From Lentisphaeria bacterium (GTDB lineage Bacteria; Verrucomicrobiota; Lentisphaeria; Oligosphaerales; Oligosphaeraceae): 9,800 nt of DNA. A program made the translations under genes and the position numbers. This document shows, piece after piece, positions 1 through 8,733 of this stretch. The stretch spans positions 1 through 9,800 of the forward strand of contig JAEEXV010000156.1 in NCBI GenBank assembly GCA_016287975.1, given 5' to 3'. Every line of letters begins with the position of its first letter. The first letter of the stretch is position 1. The notes below the pieces were generated by a model that worked only from the letters and a program-made list of their open reading frames with translations, searched no databases and was not told where the DNA came from.

Positions 1-3196
<3,196 letters not shown>

Positions 3197-3216
3197 GGGC
3201 AAGGGAGCAGCGCGAA

Positions 3217-3393
3217 GGGATTGAAGGGACAGAAGGGATTGAAGGGATAGAAGGGATTGAAGGGATAGAAGGGATTGAAGGGATTGAAGGGATTGAAGGG
3301 ATTGAAGGGATTGAAGGGATTGAAGGGATTGAAGGGATTGAAGGGATTGAAGGGATTGAAGGGATTGAAGGGATTGAAGGGATTGAAGGGATA
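3217..3393. repeat. 9-bp tandem array GGGATTGAA, 19 units
   Basis: Nineteen exact-length 9-base units run from 3217 to 3387, followed by a partial GGGATA. Units 2, 4 and 6 are variants (GGGACAGAA, GGGATAGAA, GGGATAGAA). Units 7-19 (3271-3387) are thirteen identical copies. The array fills the gap between mfd and the hydrolase gene and ends 25 bases before the hydrolase ATG. Because the unit is a multiple of three without stop codons, several frames stay open across it and give meaningless EGI, FNP or IPS repeats. The + strand has a GGG run every 9 bases. It looks like a slippage-prone minisatellite; no function is evident. Confidence 0.97.
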
Positions 3394-3418
3394 ACCGCGA
3401 AGGGAGGCAAGGCAAGAG

Positions 3419-4693
3419 ATGAAAGAGCAGGAGTTTTGCAATTGGGCGCCGCCAGGCGTGATGAAGGAGCAGTTCACGGAGGAGAACTACCGTCCGACGC
3501 GGGCGGATGGGCGTTTCGAGCGGTCGCTGGGGTTCGTGATGGACTATCTGCGTCGGATGCGGCCGAAACTGGGCTTTGAGCAGGTGTCGTGCGCGGAGGA
3601 GTTCGGGCCGTGGCGGGAGAAGGTGAAGGCGAAGCTGCGGGAACTGCTGAGGATGCGCGAGGAGCTCGTGGTCGAGTTCAAGTTGCTCTCGGAGGAGCCG
3701 CGTGACGGCTACACCCTCTGCCGCTACGAGTTCTACCCTGAGCCAGGGCTGGTGATCCCGATTCTGGTGCTGGTGCCGGACTGCGCGCGGCAGCCTGGCG
3801 CGAAGGTGCCCGCGGTGATCTGCTCGCCAGGCTCGGCGGCGGGGCTGAACTCGCTGGCTGGGGAGCCTGACCGCTGCTTCAACCGCTACCGCAAGCGCAA
3901 CAAGCAGGCGTGGTTCTACGCGCAGGCGGGGATGGTCGGCGTCGCGATCGAGAACCCCGCGACGGCCTTCAACAGCGAGCCCGAGATCGAATACGGGCAG
4001 GTGCAGACGCGCTTCTTCTCGCTGCTGGCGATGACGGGCCGCAACTACCAGGGCTTCGTCACCGAGCAGCGCCTGATGGTCGTCGAGTTCCTGAAGCGGC
4101 TGCCGTTTGTGGACGCGAAGCGCATTGCGGTCTCGGGGCTGTCGCTGGGCTGCGGCGGCGTCCTCTACGCGGCGCTGATGAGCGACGACATCGCCGCGGC
4201 CGTCTACAACGACTTCGTCTGCTCCGCACTCATCCGCACGATTTCAACGACGGATACCGCGACGGGGCCGACGCTGGCGAGCGCCCGCATTGCCTCGAAC
4301 GAGTGGTTCGACATCCAGCCTGACCTGATGGCGGCGCTGGCGCCGAAGCCGCTGCTGCTGGACGAGGGCGGGCCGTGGAAGGGCCATCTGGACAAGATCG
4401 TGCAGGCGTATGGGTACTCGGGGCATCCGGAGAATCTCCAGATCACCTACTACCCGAAATACGCGGATCCGTCCAGCCGCATCCATGACCACGAGGATCT
4501 GCGGGAGATGCGCGGGCTCACGCCGGGGCAGTACCTCGAATACGCGAACGTGGACGCCTCGCAGCACAGTTTCCACTCGGAGGTCGCGGTGCCGTGGCTG
4601 ATGCGTCGGTTCTACGGGCACGACGACATGTCCTCGAAGTTGCGCGCCGCCATCGAGGAGGCGGTCGCGGAAGAGTGCTGGAAGCCCAAATGA
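3419..4693 (+). CDS. Alpha/beta-hydrolase, acetylesterase or dienelactone-hydrolase-like
   Basis: A 424-residue predicted serine hydrolase. The nucleophile elbow G-L-S-L-G places the catalytic serine at residue 242, after a typical core strand (RIAVSGLSLGCGG). Asp315 in LLLDEGG follows the strand after the elbow and is the likely acid; His383 in SQHSFH is the likely catalytic histidine, with His386 as an alternative. A long helical N-terminal region (about 100 residues) precedes the hydrolase core, as in acetylxylan-esterase-like and Abhydrolase_7-type proteins. No signal peptide is seen, so a cytoplasmic location is likely. The substrate is unknown; deacylation of a sugar or small ester is a family-level guess. 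The ATG at 3419 has AGGGAGG at 3401-3407, 11 bases upstream. A second in-frame ATG at residue 15 also begins MKEQ but lacks a clear ribosome binding site, so the first is preferred. tsaC starts 10 bases after its TGA, suggesting cotranscription. Confidence 0.8.
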   Translation: MKEQEFCNWAPPGVMKEQFTEENYRPTRADGRFERSLGFVMDYLRRMRPKLGFEQVSCAEEFGPWREKVKAKLRELLRMREELVVEFKLLSEEPRDGYTLCRYEFYPEPGLVIPILVLVPDCARQPGAKVPAVICSPGSAAGLNSLAGEPDRCFNRYRKRNKQAWFYAQAGMVGVAIENPATAFNSEPEIEYGQVQTRFFSLLAMTGRNYQGFVTEQRLMVVEFLKRLPFVDAKRIAVSGLSLGCGGVLYAALMSDDIAAAVYNDFVCSALIRTISTTDTATGPTLASARIASNEWFDIQPDLMAALAPKPLLLDEGGPWKGHLDKIVQAYGYSGHPENLQITYYPKYADPSSRIHDHEDLREMRGLTPGQYLEYANVDASQHSFHSEVAVPWLMRRFYGHDDMSSKLRAAIEEAVAEECWKPK

Positions 4694-4703
4694 GAGGTCG
4701 ACG

Positions 4704-5306
4704 ATGAAATTGCTGCTGGAACAACAGGACGGGGCGCTGGAGGAGACGGCGCAGTGCCTGCTGGGCGGGGGCGTCGCCGTGGTGGCGACGGAGACGGTCT
4801 ACGGCATCCTGACGCTTTACGACAACGAGGTGGGGCGCGAACGCATCTACCAGTTGAAGAAGCGCCCTGCGACGAAGCGGCTGCAGATGCTGGCGCCGTC
4901 GCTGGAGGCGGCCGAGGGCTACGGGGTGCTGGCGACGCCGCAGTTGAAGCGCCTCGCGGCGCGCTTCTGGCCTGGGGCGCTGACGGTGGTGGCCCCCAAC
5001 CGCGACCAGACCGACTCGATCGGGCTGCGCGTCCCCGACCACCCGTTCGTGCTGGCGCTGCTGCGGCGCTGCGGCAAGGCCCTCGCCGCGACCAGTGCCA
5101 ACCGCTCCGGCGAGCCCCCTGCCGTGAACCTTGCCGACGCGTTGGCGCACCTGGACGGCGAACCCGATGTGGCAATCGACGGCGGCGTCATCACCGTCAC
5201 CGGTGGCCAGGCCTCGACCGTGGTCTCGCTGCTGGCGGAGACGCCTGTCGTGATCCGCGAGGGCGCCATCCGCCTCGCGGAACTGCAGCTCGCGCTGGAT
5301 GGGTGA
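4704..5306 (+). CDS. tsaC: L-threonylcarbamoyladenylate synthase, TsaC/YrdC family
   Basis: A 200-residue YrdC-domain protein. The family makes threonylcarbamoyl-AMP from threonine, bicarbonate and ATP, the first step of t6A37 modification of ANN-decoding tRNAs, in the cytoplasm. Visible signatures are ATETVYGI at 28-35, the K-x-R motif K52-K-R54 in LKKRP, FWPGALTVV at 88-96, IGLRVPDHP at 106-114 and the S-x-N motif S131-A-N133 in TSANRSG. A late ASTVV and REGAI complete the fold. Length matches the short TsaC form, without the C-terminal Sua5 domain. The segment after the first motif (ILTLYDNEVG) departs from the usual GL.ADA pattern, so a YciO-like paralogue is a weaker alternative. ATG 4704 has GAGAGG at 4692-4697, overlapping the upstream TGA, with a 6-base spacing. 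The gene follows the hydrolase by 10 bases, suggesting translational coupling. No tsaB, tsaD or tsaE is in the window. Confidence 0.9.
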   Translation: MKLLLEQQDGALEETAQCLLGGGVAVVATETVYGILTLYDNEVGRERIYQLKKRPATKRLQMLAPSLEAAEGYGVLATPQLKRLAARFWPGALTVVAPNRDQTDSIGLRVPDHPFVLALLRRCGKALAATSANRSGEPPAVNLADALAHLDGEPDVAIDGGVITVTGGQASTVVSLLAETPVVIREGAIRLAELQLALDG

Positions 5307-5318
5307 AAATTGGCAAAG

Positions 5319-5493
5319 GGACCCCGGACCCAGGACCCCGGACCCCGGACCCCGGACCCCGGATCCAGGACCCAGGACCCAGGACCCCGGACCCCGGACC
5401 CCGGACCCCGGACCCCGGACCCCGGACCCCGGACCCCGGACCCCGGACCCCGGACCCCGGACCCCGGACCCCGGACCCAGGACCCAGGACCCA
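5319..5493. repeat. 7-bp tandem array GGACCCC, 25 units
   Basis: Twenty-five contiguous 7-base units fill 175 bases, starting 12 bases after the tsaC stop. Units 10-22 (5382-5472) are thirteen identical GGACCCC copies. Variants sit near the edges: GGACCCA at units 2, 8, 9 and 23-25, and GGATCCA at unit 7. A further degenerate GGACTTG begins at 5494. The minus strand reads (GGGGTCC)n, a regular run of four-G tracts with 3-base loops. As 3 x 7 = 21 without stops, long DPGPRTP-type open frames cross it, but they are not genes. A short direct repeat TTAGGCT x2 (5510-5523) follows before kamA. Confidence 0.97.
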
Positions 5494-5534
5494 GGACTTG
5501 GGCATTGCGTTAGGCTTTAGGCTTTTTGGTTGGT

Positions 5535-6581
5535 ATGGAGCGTTGGCAGAAATCCCTGCGTGAGGCGGTGACCGACATCGGCGCGGTCGCGCGCCGCTTC
5601 GGCCTCGACGAGGCGAAGCTGCGGGAGGTCGCGGAGGCCTTCCGCTTCCGCGTCTCGAAATACTACTATTCGCTGATTCGGGAAAAGGGCGACCCCATCT
5701 ACCGCCAGTGCATCCCGGACCCGGCGGAACTGGAGGGCAACGCGGATCTGATGGACGACCCGCTGGCAGAGGAGCGCCATTCGCCAGCGCCGAACCTGGT
5801 GCAGCGCTATCCAGACCGCTGTCTCCTGCTGGTCTCGAACGAATGCGCGACCTACTGCCGCTTCTGCACGCGCAAGCGCAAGTTCGGCGCGTGCGGCGGC
5901 ATCGACACGTCGAACCTGGAGCCTGCCTTCCAGTACATCGAGACGCACGCCGAACTCCGCGACGTGCTGGTGTCGGGCGGCGACCCCTTCCTGCTGACCG
6001 ACGAACGCCTCGGGGAAATCCTGCGGCGGCTGCGCGCGATCCCCCACGTGGAGATCATCCGCATCGGTACGCGCACACCCTGCACCCTCCCCGAGCGCAT
6101 CACCGTGAAACTCGCGCGGACCCTGAAGCAGTTCCATCCGCTCTACGTCCACGTCCACTTCGAGCATCCCGACGAACTGACGCCCGCCGCCGTGAAGGCG
6201 CTCGCGCGCCTCGCCGACAGCGGCATCCCTCTCGGCTGCCAGACGGTGCTCCTGAAGGGCGTCAACGACGACCCCAAGGTGATGAAGGCGCTGATGCACA
6301 AACTGCTCCAGGCACGCGTCCGCCCCTACTACATCTTCCAGAGCGACCTCGTCTACGGCACCGAACACTTCCGCACCCCCCTCGAAAAGGGCGTCGAGAT
6401 CATCCGCTCCCTGCGCAGCTGGACCAGCGGTCTCGCCTGCCCGCATTTCGTCATCGACCTGCCCGACGGCGGCGGCAAGGTCCCCGTCTCGCCCGACTAC
6501 CTCCTGAAACGCGACGGACGCCGCCTCATCTTCCGCACCTTTCGCGGGGAGACCAGGACATATCCAGATGCCGTGGAGTAG
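5535..6581 (+). CDS. kamA: KamA-family radical SAM lysine 2,3-aminomutase, short form
   Basis: A 348-residue radical SAM/PLP enzyme predicted to convert L-lysine to beta-lysine in the cytoplasm. The cluster motif C-x3-C-x2-C is Cys104, Cys108, Cys111 (CATYCRFC). The PLP lysine is Lys315 in DGGGKVP. Asp271 (QSDLVYG) and Asp308 (VIDLPDG) correspond to the lysine-binding Asp293 and Asp330 of Clostridium subterminale LAM: the Asp-Asp spacing of 37 and Asp-Lys spacing of 7 are the same. The protein ends soon after the barrel and lacks the C-terminal extension of the 416-residue clostridial enzyme. In length it resembles EpmB, which acts in EF-P lysylation, but the motif around the PLP lysine is more KamA-like. 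No efp, epmA or ablB is in the window to decide. ATG 5535 is preferred to an in-frame TTG at 5526; neither has a good ribosome binding site. It lies 228 bases after tsaC, beyond the GGACCCC array. Confidence 0.88.
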   Translation: MERWQKSLREAVTDIGAVARRFGLDEAKLREVAEAFRFRVSKYYYSLIREKGDPIYRQCIPDPAELEGNADLMDDPLAEERHSPAPNLVQRYPDRCLLLVSNECATYCRFCTRKRKFGACGGIDTSNLEPAFQYIETHAELRDVLVSGGDPFLLTDERLGEILRRLRAIPHVEIIRIGTRTPCTLPERITVKLARTLKQFHPLYVHVHFEHPDELTPAAVKALARLADSGIPLGCQTVLLKGVNDDPKVMKALMHKLLQARVRPYYIFQSDLVYGTEHFRTPLEKGVEIIRSLRSWTSGLACPHFVIDLPDGGGKVPVSPDYLLKRDGRRLIFRTFRGETRTYPDAVE

Positions 6582-6620
6582 CGAAGACGCAAAAAAACGA
6601 CATGATCCGAGGGTGGAATG

Positions 6621-6670
6621 CTACGAAAATTTTCGTAACGTAATTTTTCGTAACGAAAATTTACGTTACG
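6621..6670. repeat. AT-rich palindromic repeat, left copy
   Basis: A 50-base AT-rich element in GC-rich surroundings, 39 bases after the kamA stop and 43 bases beyond the ATPase stop. It begins with CTACGAAAATTTTCGTAA (6621-6638), which contains the perfect 16-base palindrome TACGAAAATTTTCGTA. The rest (6634-6670) forms a long hairpin: CGTAACGTAA pairs with TTACGTTACG (6661-6670), then one T-T mismatch, then TTTTCG with CGAAAA around a TAA loop. The same 18-base start recurs at 7930-7947. Its GC content contrasts sharply with its surroundings. It could be a mobile-element remnant, a REP-like element or a bidirectional terminator. Confidence 0.85.
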
Positions 6671-6681
6671 ATCCATTTCAT

Positions 6682-6703
6682 CGCGCCATGGGCGGGCGTT
6701 TTT
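6682..6703 (+). terminator. Possible weak terminator downstream of kamA
   Basis: GCGCC-ATG-GGCG followed by GGCG and a run of five T resembles a short intrinsic terminator on the + strand, about 100 bases after the kamA stop. The stem is only four clean pairs before mismatches, so support is weak. The stretch GCCATGGGCGG (6685-6695) also occurs in the strong terminator at 8117-8162. Confidence 0.3.
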
Positions 6704-6713
6704 GCCGACGGAG

Positions 6714-7853
6714 TCAGTCCAGGACAGTGGCGGCGGGGGCCCTGAGATAACGTTCGAAGAACGGGTCGGCGACGCGGTATTGTCGGTTTTCCTGTTCGGC
6801 GAGGCCCTTGTCGAGGAGTTGTTTCAGGGCGCTGGCGGCAGTGGTGTAGATGTCGATGCCGTGTCGGGCGCGATATTCGGCGGAGAGGGCGTCGGTGCGT
6901 TCTCGGGCGAGGGCGTAGAGCAGTTGTCGCTGGGCATTTGAGAGGCTGGCGGAGAGGGCCTCGAAGAAGTCGCAGCGCTGGGCGACGACGGCCTGAACTC
7001 CGGCCTGTGCGTCGTCGCGGGTGATGCTCTTGGCGCGGCGTTCGGCGCAGGCGCGCCAGATGGTGGCGGAGAGGGCCTGCAGGTAGAAGGGGATGTTTTC
7101 GGAGGCGGCGAGAATGGTCTCGACCGCGTCGTCGTTGGCGCGGATGCCGCAGGTTTGGAAGCGGTTTCGGATGAAGGCGCGACTTTCGATTTCGGGGGGC
7201 TTGCCGAGCTGGAAGGGCACGGCGGAGTTGTAGAATGGTCGTGTGGCGTCGGCGAACATCCGCTGGAGCAGGTGGGTGCGGCTGCCCAGGAAGAGGTAGC
7301 TGGTCTTGCGCTGCTGCTGGATGACGCTGCGGAAGATGCGTTCCAGGGGCAGTTTGGCGGAGAGGGCGGCGATTTCCTGGAATTCGTCGAATACGACGAC
7401 GGCCTTCTTCCTGCCGCCCAGGCGCTCGGAGAGGTTCAGTGCCTCCTCGAAACTGGCGGCGGTGGCGGGGGACGAGGCGAAGTCAAGCGCGATGGAGGAG
7501 GTTCCGTCGGGGGCGATGGTGATGCGCGGGCGCAGCCCCTTGATGGCCGCAAGCAGGGTGCGCAGGCTCTTCGCACGGCGGTTCTCCGCCGCATAGACCG
7601 CCGCCGTGTACTCCTGGAGGAAATGCTCCGGCGAGTTCGCCCGCATCAGGTCGAAATAGAGGCAGGTGTGCCCCGCCGCCCGCAACAACTCCAGCACCTG
7701 GAGCGCCAGCGAAGACTTCCCGTAGCGCCTCGGCCCGTACAGCAGCGCGTTCTCGCCGCTGTGCAGCACTTCATATAACTTGTGGGAAATCTCAAGGCGG
7801 TCGTAGAATCTCTCCCCCGAAACAAAGACGCCGCTCGAAAATGGGTTCTCCAT
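6714..7853 (-). CDS. AAA ATPase of the COG1672-like (archaeal-type ATPase) class
   Basis: A 379-residue ATP-binding protein. Walker A is GPRRYGKSS at residues 40-48, and Walker B VVVFDEF is near 152-158. A sensor-like segment YLFLGSRTHLLQRMF follows, and a C-terminal winged-helix region ends in LLDKGLAEQENRQYRVADPFFERYL. This layout is typical of the large, poorly characterised family of stand-alone ATPases near PF01637; no biochemical role is assigned. There is no nuclease domain. The start is ATG at 7853 because GAGGAG lies 7 bases upstream and the family begins near MENPF. The frame stays open to 8177, but that extension is translated from repeats. The first 100 codons use GCG for all ten alanines; codons 101-170 use GCC for most. 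The gene is bracketed by the two AT-rich palindromes and runs opposite to kamA. No partner gene (toxin, transposase or CDC6-like factor) is adjacent, so it may be a solitary, perhaps mobile, gene. Confidence 0.88.
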   Translation of the reverse strand: MENPFSSGVFVSGERFYDRLEISHKLYEVLHSGENALLYGPRRYGKSSLALQVLELLRAAGHTCLYFDLMRANSPEHFLQEYTAAVYAAENRRAKSLRTLLAAIKGLRPRITIAPDGTSSIALDFASSPATAASFEEALNLSERLGGRKKAVVVFDEFQEIAALSAKLPLERIFRSVIQQQRKTSYLFLGSRTHLLQRMFADATRPFYNSAVPFQLGKPPEIESRAFIRNRFQTCGIRANDDAVETILAASENIPFYLQALSATIWRACAERRAKSITRDDAQAGVQAVVAQRCDFFEALSASLSNAQRQLLYALARERTDALSAEYRARHGIDIYTTAASALKQLLDKGLAEQENRQYRVADPFFERYLRAPAATVLD

Positions 7854-7860
7854 CGGAATG

Positions 7861-7866
7861 CTCCTC
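7861..7866 (-). promoter_or_regulatory. Ribosome binding site that fixes the ATPase start
   Basis: On the minus strand GAGGAG lies 7 bases before the ATG at 7853. It supports the short start and rejects the in-frame extension to 8177. Confidence 0.8.
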
Positions 7867-7895
7867 ACTGCATGGCTGGGTGCGCGTATGGACAT

Positions 7896-7901
7896 ACTAT
7901 A
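7896..7901 (-). promoter_or_regulatory. Possible -10 box for the ATPase gene
   Basis: TATAGT on the minus strand matches the -10 consensus at five of six bases and lies about 43 bases before the ATG. No convincing -35 box is found at 16-18 bases. The AT-rich palindrome begins about 29 bases further upstream. Confidence 0.3.
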
Positions 7902-7929
7902 GCCCACGTTCCACACTCTGGCGCTGATT

Positions 7930-7970
7930 CTACGAAAATTTTCGTAATGAAAATTTTCGTTACGAAAAAA
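7930..7970. repeat. AT-rich palindromic repeat, right copy
   Basis: A 41-base element sharing CTACGAAAATTTTCGTAA with the left copy at 6621. After the 16-base palindrome, bases 7939-7953 and 7954-7968 form a 15-base inverted repeat with no loop and one T-G pair (T7948-G7959). It lies 76 bases upstream of the ATPase ATG, so the two copies flank the gene. The shared start is in the same orientation on both sides, as in a direct repeat, although its core is itself palindromic. Confidence 0.85.
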
Positions 7971-8010
7971 GTTGGAGTGAAGAGCACACGTGGGGGGGAA
8001 TTGAAACGGC

Positions 8011-8085
8011 GGACGTTGGACTTTGGACCTTGGACGTTGGGGCGGCCGCAGGACTTTGGACGCTGGGCGCTGGACTTTGGAGCGG
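8011..8085. repeat. Degenerate 7-bp GGACNTT array
   Basis: Phased 7-base units: GGACGTT, GGACTTT, GGACCTT and GGACGTT at 8011-8038, a 12-base interruption GGGGCGGCCGCA, then GGACTTT, GGACGCT, GGGCGCT, GGACTTT and GGAGCGG from 8051. Unit length and the leading GGAC are the same as in the 5319-5493 array, with different last three bases. It is intergenic and upstream of the ATPase gene. The rest of the 7971-8110 gap shows nothing else recognisable. Confidence 0.8.
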
Positions 8086-8116
8086 CTGCGGGGGCGGGAA
8101 ATCTGGAATAGACATG

Positions 8117-8162
8117 AAAAAACGCCATGGGCGGCGGCGAGGGGGCGCGCCGTCCATGGCGT
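8117..8162 (-). terminator. Intrinsic terminator of the small membrane-protein gene
   Basis: Arms 8122-8135 (ACGCCATGGGCGGC) and 8149-8162 (GCCGTCCATGGCGT) pair over 14 positions with one mismatch around a 13-base loop. On the minus strand the hairpin is followed directly by TTTTTT (8122-8117). It lies 33 bases after the stop codon at 8196. Confidence 0.85.
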
Positions 8163-8195
8163 CGGGGATAGATTCAATTCTGGCGGGGGCGGGGA

Positions 8196-8489
8196 TTAGT
8201 TGCCCGCGGCCTTTTCGGCGTCGTCGAGGCGCTTGTTGCGGCGCTGGCTGTCGCGCTGGACGTTCTGCTTGTTGATTTGCTGGGTCTTGGCCTTGGCCTT
8301 GTTGAAGATGGGCTTGACGTGCTTGCGGTAGGCGTTGGCGATGTTGCCGCGGAAGACGAAGCCGAGGACGATGAGGACAACGAGGAGGATGATGTAGAAG
8401 AGGCTGGTTCGGTTGGCCTTTTTCTCCATGCGGTCGCGGGAGGCGAGGGCGTCGTCGACGGAGATCTGCTGGTATTGCGGTTCGGGCAT
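8196..8489 (-). CDS. Small single-pass membrane protein, unknown function
   Basis: A 97-residue protein I do not recognise. Residues 1-27 are polar and include RDRMEKKANR. Residues 29-46 (SLFYIILLVVLIVLGFVF) form one clear membrane segment. The remaining 50 residues are rich in Lys, Arg, Gln and Asn with an amphipathic helical look (FNKAKAKTQQINKQNVQRD). Positive charges flank the segment on both sides, so topology is uncertain. There is no cleavable signal peptide and no lipobox. AAGGAG lies 6 bases before the ATG. Despite its size it is well supported as a gene: it has a promoter with 17-base spacing, a ribosome binding site and a strong terminator, and is therefore a complete single-gene transcript. 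No function can be assigned; a small scaffold or regulator of a membrane complex is only a guess. Confidence 0.82.
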   Translation of the reverse strand: MPEPQYQQISVDDALASRDRMEKKANRTSLFYIILLVVLIVLGFVFRGNIANAYRKHVKPIFNKAKAKTQQINKQNVQRDSQRRNKRLDDAEKAAGN

Positions 8490-8563
8490 GGGGTGCTCCT
8501 TCTGGTAGTGGTGTTTGGGGATTGCCTTCAGTCGGGACTCAGGATTCGCGCCTGGTCGGTTCC

Positions 8564-8587
8564 ATGGCGGCCCTTCGCGGCCGCCAT
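8564..8587 (-). other. Stem-loop at the start of the small-gene leader
   Basis: ATGGCGGCC (8564-8572) and GGCCGCCAT (8579-8587) are a perfect 9-base inverted repeat with a 6-base loop. If transcription starts near 8600, as the promoter predicts, the hairpin begins about 13 bases into the minus-strand message and 75 bases before its ATG. It may stabilise the 5' end. On the + strand it is followed by TTTT, so a weak + terminator is an alternative. Confidence 0.7.
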
Positions 8588-8606
8588 TTTGATGCGCCTT
8601 TCGTAA

Positions 8607-8635
8607 ATTATACGCATTCGCCGCGTGGAAATCAA
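8607..8635 (-). promoter_or_regulatory. Sigma-70-type promoter of the small membrane-protein gene
   Basis: On the minus strand, -35 TTGATT (8635-8630) and a perfect -10 TATAAT (8612-8607) are separated by exactly 17 bases. The predicted start near 8600 gives a leader of about 110 bases before the ATG at 8489. Confidence 0.75.
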
Positions 8636-8666
8636 GCGGGGCGGGTGCGGGGCGCGGTGGAAAATA

Positions 8667-8672
8667 TATATT
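8667..8672 (+). promoter_or_regulatory. Possible -10 box of the divergent + gene
   Basis: TATATT lies in an AT-rich patch (8661-8672) inside GC-rich sequence, about 60 bases before the ATG at 8734. No recognisable -35 box is present upstream, where the sequence is G-rich. Confidence 0.35.
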
Positions 8673-8733
8673 AGGCGAAGGTTTCAGTTGTGTTCCTGCA
8701 ACTAGTTTTCAGCAATCATTGAGGTAGAAATCC

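Noticed and set aside
3217..3393. Tandem arrays (also 5319-5493) as CRISPR
   Set aside because: Units are 7 or 9 bases, contiguous and without unique spacers.
4518..5150. Long minus-strand frame opposite the hydrolase and tsaC
   Set aside because: Arg/Ala/Pro-rich composition typical of antisense frames in GC-rich genes; both genes beneath are well recognised.
5526..5534. TTG at 5526 as the kamA start
   Set aside because: An ATG lies 9 bases downstream in frame and neither has a better ribosome binding site; ATG is the simpler choice.
5197..5563. DPGPRTP-repeat open frames as low-complexity proteins
   Set aside because: They arise from the 7-base array, and several frames on both strands are open at once.
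5517..6446. 309-codon minus-strand frame opposite kamA
   Set aside because: Shadow of a gene with all catalytic motifs intact.
6702..6941. + strand frames within the ATPase gene
   Set aside because: Gly/Val/Glu-rich shadows on the strand opposite a clear ATPase.
6621..7970. A complete insertion sequence
   Set aside because: No transposase, no clear target-site duplication, and the hairpins at the two ends differ.
7854..8177. N-terminal extension of the ATPase to 487 residues
   Set aside because: The extra residues translate the GGACNTT array and the AT-rich palindrome; the ribosome binding site and family start support 7853.
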